In this document: positions 57,652 to 64,000 of the stretch, one piece after another | How positions within the stretch are numbered: position 1 is the stretch's first letter | Layout of the letters: the number at the start of each line of letters is the position of its first letter | Assembly: GCF_003573695.1 (NCBI RefSeq) | Contig: NC_039367.1 | Location: 30,032,442-30,096,441 of the forward strand | DNA: 64,000 bases | Direction: 5' to 3' | Source of the DNA: Papaver somniferum | Lineage: Eukaryota; Streptophyta; Magnoliopsida; Ranunculales; Papaveraceae | Translations under genes and position numbers: made by a program | Notes under the pieces: model-generated | Told to the model about the DNA's origin: nothing | The model's database searches: none | What the model saw: the letters and a program-made list of their open reading frames with translations, nothing else

Positions 57652-59103
57652 TCTCGATGGTCTAACTATTTGGAAGAATTCACTTTTGTACTAAAGCATA
57701 AGTTAGGTGCCCATAATCGAGTCGCTGATGTTTTAAGTCGACGTAGATCGCTTCTTAACACACTCAGCCCTCATGTCCTTGGTTTTGATTCTTTAAGGGA
57801 TTCACTTGCTGATGATCCATATTTTTCCCCAATCATGGTGGCGGTGCAGAACAAGCAGCGTACAGATTTTATCATCCAAGAAGGTTTTCTGTTCAAAGGA
57901 AATCGTTTGTGCATCCCAGATGGCAGTCTGCGGTACAAGATTGTTAAGGAATTGCATAGCGAAGGACATTTTGGTCGGGATAAGACACTACTTCTTGTAT
58001 CAAACTATTATTTCTGTCCAGGTTTAACTAAAGAAGTTAAAAGATTTGTCTGTCGTTGCCATACTTGTCAAGTTTCAAAAAAGGTTGCGACAAACGCAGG
58101 TTTGTACATGCCATTACCTTCCCCCAAGACACCTTGGACTTATATTAGTATGGATTTTGTCCTTGGTTTTCCTAGAAATCAGCGGGGAATGGATTCAACC
58201 TTCGTCGTGGTTGATAGGTTCTCGAAGATGGCACATTTCATTGCCTGCAAAAGGACAACGGATGCGGTAAACGTTGTTCAACTATTCTTTAGAGATGTAT
58301 ATCGGTTACATGGGTTTCCATCCTCTACTGTTTCCGACAGGGATACACGGTTCTTAAGACATTTTTGACGAAGTTTATGGAAAATGTTGAAAACCAGTCT
58401 GAACTTTAGTACTGAACACCATCCACAGACAGACGGACAGACTGAAGTTAATCATTGACTAGGTAATCTCTTGCGCAGTCTAGTTGGACCTAACACAAAG
58501 TCATGCGATCAACAATTATTTCCAGCTGAATTCTCTTTCAACAGGTCAGTTAATCGCAGCACTGGATTTAGCCCTTTTTATATTGTATATGGATATAATC
58601 CTAGATCAGCGCTAGAGCTGGCGTCTATCCCTGATGTGAAGAAGTTCCCAGCAAAGGCTACCAATGCTGTCACTCAACTTCAAGAGATTCATGCTACTGT
58701 GCACAAAATACTAGTTGATACTAATGTGAAGTATAAAACGGCAGTTGATCAAACTCGTTGTTTAGTGGAGTTTGATGTTGGTGATTATGTTTGGGATGTT
58801 TTAACGAAAGATCGATTCTCTGCTGGCGAATACAACAAGCTAGGCCCTCGCAAGATTGGACCCTTAGAAGTGCTGGAAAAGATCAATCCTAATGTTTACC
58901 GTCTCCGACTACCAAGTCATTTGAAGACAACAGATGTGTTCAATGTCAAGCACCTCTTTCCTTACTATGGTGATAATTCAGAAGATGAGCAGCAAAATTC
59001 AGAGACGAATTTTCTTTGCGTCGGGGAGAATGATGCAGTAGACGAGCTGGCCTTGGCCTATTTGGAAGTCCGAGACCCAACATTGGTTAAATTGCAGAAA
59101 TAG
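57535..59103 (+). pseudogene. G4 RNase H end and integrase, stop codon inside the 3' LTR
   Basis: 57535-58368 holds HNRVADVLSRRRSLL (RNase H end) and the integrase zinc finger HSEGHFGRDKTLLLVSNYYF to CRCHTCQVSKK. SMDFVLGFPRNQRGMDSTFV (first Asp) and TVSDRDTRFLRHF (second Asp) follow. A stop at 58366-58368 and a short broken stretch with STEHHPQTDGQTEVN (Glu) come next. The last frame (58471-59103) has SFNRSVNRSTGFSPFYIVYG, GPRKIGPLEVLEKINPNVYR and VKHLFPYYGDNSEDEQ. It then runs into the LTR as DAVDELALAYLEVRDPTLVK before a TAG at 59101-59103. Pol ending in the LTR is a feature of CRM elements, whose tail has a CR motif. Confidence 0.88.
59016..59030 (+). promoter_or_regulatory. Polypurine tract of G4
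   Basis: ctttgcgtcggggagaa ends right before the LTR start tgatgcag. The purine run is short and is also coding (pol reads through it). Confidence 0.65.
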
Positions 59104-59332
59104 AGTTTTATTCCGGGAGAAGTTTGTTAGTCAGTAACTTTTATTTCCCGTTGTTAGAGTTTACATGTTTATCTTGTTTTAGGTTTATCCTTATATTTTC
59201 TTAGTTTACAAGTTTAGGGTTCTATTTAATATTATGAACCTATGTTTATTCGGTAGCTTTTGATGAGTAAGAAGAAAAGATTAAAACTCAAGAGAGTTTG
59301 TATGTTCAGTTTCAATTTATAAGCCTGCATCA
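59031..59332 (+). repeat. 3' LTR of G4
   Basis: 302 bp; it carries the last 24 codons of pol in its first 73 bp. Confidence 0.93.
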
Positions 59333-59337
59333 CTCCA

Positions 59338-60230
59338 TAAGTCTTCTTGTGTGAGCATTTACAACTAAAATAATCATAGATTCGTTTGTCATTATTTTTG
59401 TTGTGTATTCCGATTAAATTAATCATGGGTTATCTTGTGGTTAATTTGATTGAGAATTTTTGGATACAAAATCATTTTGTGGTTTTTGGTGTCCAAAAAA
59501 ATCCTTCTTTTCTTGTAAAAGTAAGGTCGTTGTTGTTGTTCTTTCGGGAATGACATCAAATGGGGGAGAGTTCTTTTGAACTTGCGCTTAATTTCCATAT
59601 CTTTGTGGGGAGTGTGGCTGTGAAATATTGAGGAGCTATCTTGTATCTTTATAAAATCCGTGATGAATGCATTTAGCTTCGAATTTATGATTGCATCTAA
59701 ACAAAGTTGATATGTACTTTTCTTTGGTCTTGAAGCGTCTCCATGAGAATTTCATAAGGATCCCGTTTTCTTACCTTTGCCAATTTTATTGAAAAAATGG
59801 TGGAGAATTAATATGTAGTTCACATTACAAATACATATGGTTTACGTGTTTAACGAATTATTATGTAAGGGGGAGTGGTTTTCGTGTTGAGACGAAGTAT
59901 TGACTAAGGGGGAGTGATACATATCACCATAGTATTGTTGTCGAAGTTGTGATATGAGAACTTTGATGATGTGTAATAATACTATGACATTGTATAACAA
60001 TGATCGAGAGCATTTGTTTTCTCATTGTTATGGCTACGGAACTTCAACAACGATAATGCTAAACTTACAACCTTTGGAATCATTGAAGTACTTGGAAGTG
60101 ACGAAGATTTCGAGTAATGTTGAAGCACCAAGGAGATCAAGCATGTGGACGAGAAGCTACTAAGTTTTTATCTATTTTGTAATCCATATGTATTAATAGT
60201 TTTGCCACTAAAATTGACAAAGGGGGAGAT
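59338..60230 (+). other. 3' internal region of the large element, with repeated polypurine tracts
   Basis: Coding is not recognised. Purine tracts atgggggagag (about 59560), taagggggagt (59866 and 59905) and aaagggggagat (60219-60230) recur, the last being the PPT next to the LTR. Confidence 0.75.
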
Positions 60231-62658
60231 TGTTAGAGCATTGCTCGGTCGAACTCGCATGCGTTGTTATCTCAAGCATGTTTGTCAATATTAGTGATCA
60301 AAACTATATGTCTTGATTTCTAGTTTACTTATGACTAAGTCTCGGTCTAGGATAGTCAAGTGTAGTTGAAGCTCCAGACTCCATGGCGATCATCTTACGA
60401 AGACGAAGAACTACTCGAGGAACTGGTGGAACTTCATCCGACTAAAAGGTATGTGGAGACTTGAACTTATATATCCCTCAAAAGTCTATTTTATCTCTTA
60501 TTCTTGAAACAAAGTCGTTTAAGTATGATAGTTTTCATATATATACATTTGCTATTTCGAGTCGAGTTTACTCGCCTATCTTTTTCTCGAAATATGTGTT
60601 GGTAAGCTTTTGCTTTAACCATTTTCATCTTTACCCGTGACGAAAGTCATGATGACGTTTCAATCTTGAAAATAGCTTTGATGACAATAGTCGTGAATAA
60701 CGATTGTTATAACATTATAGAAGAATGTTTCCATGATTGAAATGTAGAGTTGAGATTACCATATATGGATATAAGCATATATAGTGTGTTCTCACATTAG
60801 TGTATAAATCCATGTACCGGAAGCCAAGTGCGTTCATATGTGTGCATGCGGTATTGGTGAAGGAGACAGGTTGGCTACGCGTACTGGCGGAAGTTTTCCA
60901 CCGAAAATTTCTGTTGAGTTTGTAGTTTGCAAACTTGTAAACCAGTCACCTTAGGTACGCGTACCCGTACGTGTACCCACAGAAGTTTTTGAACCGAAAA
61001 TTTCTGCTGAGTTTGTAAACTCAAATCCGGTAGCTAAGGTACGCATACCCGTACGCGTACTCAAGCTGGTGATATCTCAAATCGGTAGTTCATGAACTTA
61101 AAACAATAAATTATAAGGAATGCAATCTTTGCAAATCGTGAATTGATTCAAGTGGATCAAACCGATTTTGTTTCAATCGTGTCTATAAATAAAGACCTAA
61201 GCAATTGAACAACTCTATCAACAAGTTCTTATAAGTCATTTGAACTAGTTATGAGAAAGATGAATACGGTTAATATGAAAGTGCTCATATGGATAACCAT
61301 TGGTTAACTATTCGTGAACCAACTAAGTGTACACGTTTAGATACGGTTACTCAAACCTAAATGAATGCATTTCATTTGTATGTGTGACAAGCTAAGTTTC
61401 GATCTAACGGTTGAAAGATATTAGCTTGGTTGAATCAGTTTTTTCATCTAACGGTGAATATTGAATTTTTTTTTACCAAGTAACTTAGATTGCAAACCCT
61501 TATTTGAAAACTATATAAAGGAGACATCTAGCATCTGGAAAAACTAATCCCCACACCTCCTGTGTGATACTAGTTGGTTTGATAGAGTCGATTCTCCTTT
61601 AACCTTAGGTTTCTTCTCGACACCCTGTAGGTTAAGGACTGAAATACTTCATTTGGATTGTGAAGCCAGGCGAAACTACTTTTCTTGTAGTTGAGCGATC
61701 TGATCTTTCCATTTTTTATCGTACGAGTTCAATTGAATAATTGGCTTGAGATTATATCTCCGATAGGTCAAGATAAAAAGAAATCACAAACATCTTCGTC
61801 TCATCGTTTGTGATTCCACAATATCTAATTTCGCTACCACGATTTAGATTATTGTGAGGTGATTGATAATACTAAGCTGTTCTTCGGGAACATAATCCCG
61901 GGTTATCAATTAGTTCATGTTCACCTTGATTTTTCAAAATACGGAACAAAAACTCTTGGGTATTTCTGTGGGGACATATTTATTCAATTCTTTAGACTTT
62001 TCTGTGTGAGATAGATTTGTCTATCAAGTCTTCGACTTTGGGTCGTAGCAACTCTTAGTTGTGGATGAGATCGGCTAAGGGAATCAAGTGTGTAGTATCC
62101 TGCTGGGATCAGAGACGTAAGGAGCGCAACTGTACCTTGAATCAGTGTGAGATTGATTAGGGTTCAACTACAGTCCATACCGAAGTTAGTTTGTAGTAGG
62201 CTAGTGTCTGTAGCGGCTTAATACAGTGTGGTGTTTAATCTGGACTAGGTCCCGGGGTTTTTCTGCATTTGCGTTTTCCTCGTTAGCAAAATTTCAGGTG
62301 TCTGTGTTATTTCTATTCCGCATTATATTTTTTATATAATTGAAATATCACAGGTTGTGCATTAAGATCAATTAATTAGAATATCCAACCTTTGGTTGTG
62401 TATTTAAAGTAATTGACACTTGGATATTGGTCTTTGGTACCATCCAAGTTTATCTCTCTAGTATTTGATAAAGACCCGCAGATTTCCATTTGCTTGAGTA
62501 AAGATCAAATCGAGAGATTGAGATATTAACTCTTTGATATACTTTTATCCATATTGAGTCTGACTGTCAAGTTTATTCTCTGGAAAGTATATTGGAGTTA
62601 GTCCATACAGATTTCTAATCGAAATATTGGGTGAGGTTGTTAGACCCACGCTTTTTCA
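60231..62658 (+). repeat. 3' LTR (copy B) of the large element
   Basis: 2,428 bp, without the SINE found in copy A. TATA box tatataaa at 61512-61519. Two clusters of ggtacgcgtacccgtacg-type repeats at 60955-60980 and 61037-61062. Ends cgctttttca, then TSD cacgg. Confidence 0.92.
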
Positions 62659-62663
62659 CACGG

Positions 62664-63489
62664 GGACACATCAAATTTCAAAAATACGATTACAGAGACA
62701 AGATACATGTGTTGCACATACTATTAGAATGAAATTTCACAATAATCTACTCAAAAAATAATTATTTTTATTTTCAAAATACTTGATTACCAATTAATTT
62801 TTTTTAATAATAATAAAATAATGATCAAGTTTTTCATGAATAATGATTAGATTGGACTAAAAGAAGAATAAATTGGCGCCATATTTAATGTATTTTGATT
62901 TTCTAAACCAAAATGAACCATTTATTAGGTGTCTGAAAGTGCCCATTAGTATCCATGAAATCAATTTTTATGAGGTACATGATGTGGCGTTCCCATCGCG
63001 TGTCGATAAGTGGTAACCATGTTGTGTCCGGTCGTGTGTTCGACATGATTATGCCATATTCCTAGAAGTGTCCGTGCAACATAGATTGGAAGCTAAAATC
63101 TTTGGTTTCATGTTCCTTTTATAAAGATCTGCATTCCTATCAAAATTGGAAGCCTTCCTAGATATGAAACTTCACCATCCGCAAATTTTAATTTTATTTA
63201 TTAATCTTTAGCGGCTAATTTTTGAAATGGAGATGGTGGTATTATACGTCTCGAAATGCACTGATTTTTATTAGGAATGTAGTTCTTTACAAGGAAAACA
63301 CAACACTTAAGAATTAGCTTCAATTTTATTGTCGTTTGGGCTTTATAAAAGAAATGGCACCATAATAATGCAATTCTAACCATGTTATTGGATCATTTCT
63401 CAATAATAGAAAAGGTTGACCATAAAATGCCGAAACAAAGAAAATAAGCCGATCAAAATAATTGACTCTAGTTTCTTTCTTTTTTAATT
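62664..63489. other. Unassigned AT-rich sequence
   Basis: It continues the repeat-like ggacacatcaaatttc sequence that was split by the large element, then becomes AT-rich with no recognised gene. Confidence 0.5.
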
Positions 63490-63845
63490 TTTCTAGAAAT
63501 GTTGGGAGGGTTTGGTGTTTTTCTTAGAAATGATGAAGGTGCTAGAAGAGTTCAGTTGGGTCTGGATTCTACGACAGATGTTGTTCTTCTAAATAGTGAA
63601 ATCCAGACCCTCCTTGGAATGTTATCTACACTTGGAGACACATTATGCGCTTGATGAGACAATTTCTAATTGGTTCAAGGTGGAACATATTTAGGGTAAA
63701 ACCAAAAGAGCAGCAGATTGGTTGGATGGTATTTACCCTCGTGCTTTTAATGAGGTTATTGACTAGATTCAGCTTGGAGAGGAGTTTGTTGGCATTCTTG
63801 AGGATGATAAAAATGATAAAGTGTATTTTAGAATTTAGTTAGGTT
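63490..63845 (+). pseudogene. LINE-type RNase H fragment
   Basis: The plus strand reads GFGVFLRNDEGARRVQLGLD near 63508-63565, the RNase H beta hairpin (usually GxGxVxRD). After frame changes, WFKVEHIFR and KTKRAADWLDGIYPRAFNEV (about 63672-63770) match the HxxRExNxAADWLA end. A stop follows, then a T-rich tail. The region around the catalytic Glu is damaged. It is probably the 3' end of an L1-type element; the rest may be lost. Confidence 0.6.
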
Positions 63846-64000
63846 TCTTTGGTCTTAACAGGAGTTGTTTTTATTTTTCTTATTTTGTTTTTTCTTTTGC
63901 TTAAGGACATAAAAGTAAAATTTGGAGGAATAGCAGATTCATCTCTCGAACCTTCTGGCAATTGAATCGACGATCAACTCAGTGATTGAATCGCTCTAAT

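Larger units (their letters stand above)
54332..59332 (+). mobile_element. CRM-like Ty3/gypsy element G4, inserted in the large element
   Basis: LTRs 54332-54635 and 59031-59332 (about 303 bp) begin tgatgcagtagacg and end gcctgcatca. Exact TSD ctcca lies at 54327-54331 and 59333-59337. Total 5,001 bp with gag, protease, RT, RNase H and integrase in gypsy order on the plus strand. Short LTRs, the RT sequence and a pol frame that ends inside the 3' LTR resemble centromeric (CRM) chromoviruses. Only about ten point stops or frameshifts disrupt it, and the LTRs differ at only a few positions, so it is fairly young. Confidence 0.93.
49007..62658 (+). mobile_element. Large LTR retrotransposon with gag but no pol (Sirevirus-like, non-autonomous)
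   Basis: LTRs 49007-51526 and 60231-62658 begin tgttagagcattgctcgg and end cgctttt(tt)ca. Exact TSD cacgg lies at 49002-49006 and 62659-62663. The PBS is a perfect initiator-Met type site. The PPT lies at 60216-60230, with similar tracts at about 59560, 59867 and 59906. A gag-like gene occupies 51585-53082 and no protease, integrase or RT of its own is seen. A complete gypsy element (54332-59332) is inserted. Without it the internal region is about 3.7 kb. Multiple PPT-like tracts and a coiled-coil gag with zinc knuckle are features reported for copia Sireviruses; that assignment is inference. Confidence 0.9.

Noticed and set aside
55601..59103. Possible integrated pararetrovirus (RT plus protease)
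   Set aside because: LTRs, TSD, PBS, PPT and an integrase are present, and no movement or coat protein is seen, so it is an LTR retrotransposon.

Overview
The window looks like a repeat-rich, gene-poor stretch of a flowering-plant nuclear genome, probably a eudicot. The evidence is the plant retrotransposon families, plant-type L1 LINEs, a plant mobile domain (PMD) gene, a tRNA-derived SINE and a pseudogene of the chloroplast protein pTAC2. The species cannot be told from the sequence. I see no intact single-copy host gene. Apart from a few short unassigned stretches, everything recognisable is a transposable element or a pseudogene.

Layout. Positions 1-2650 look like the 3' part (post-integrase region and probable 3' LTR) of a Tat-like Ty3/gypsy element cut by the window edge. 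2651-4484 is unassigned. 4485-32919 is one old Ty1/copia element split by a stack of nested insertions. Inside its reverse transcriptase (RT) sits gypsy element G1 (8264-30722, minus, TSD attgt). Inside the G1 integrase sits a protease-only gypsy derivative G2 (9620-26499, minus, TSD ataaa). Inside the G2 protease sits a Tat-clade gypsy element G3 (10736-25061, plus, TSD gtcag). Inside the G3 gag sits a 1.9-kb solo LTR (12791-14685, TSD gaagt). All four inner insertions have exact 5-bp target-site duplications (TSDs), so their order in time can be read directly: copia first, solo-LTR parent last. G3 also carries a multi-exon coiled-coil gene on its antisense strand (19722-23463).

32920-49006 is a mosaic: a Myb/SANT-like ORF with repeated AATCGG motifs (PIF/Harbinger ORF1-like), a truncated long LTR, a pTAC2-like PPR pseudogene, a PMD gene flanked by inverted-repeat-rich subterminal blocks, a decayed plus-strand LINE with a 137-bp tandem duplication, and a decayed minus-strand LINE whose RNase H is split by a solo LTR.

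49007-62658 is a second nest. The outer element has 2.4-2.5 kb LTRs, an initiator-Met primer-binding site, a degenerate gag and no pol (Sirevirus-like, non-autonomous; TSD cacgg). It contains a 5.0-kb CRM-like gypsy element (54332-59332, TSD ctcca) whose pol frame ends inside its own 3' LTR. One outer LTR carries a SINE. 62664-64000 ends with a LINE-type RNase H fragment.

Cooperation between genes here means element biology: gag/protease/RT/RNase H/integrase cassettes in various states of decay, plus elements (G2, the 49-62 kb element) that would need proteins supplied in trans.
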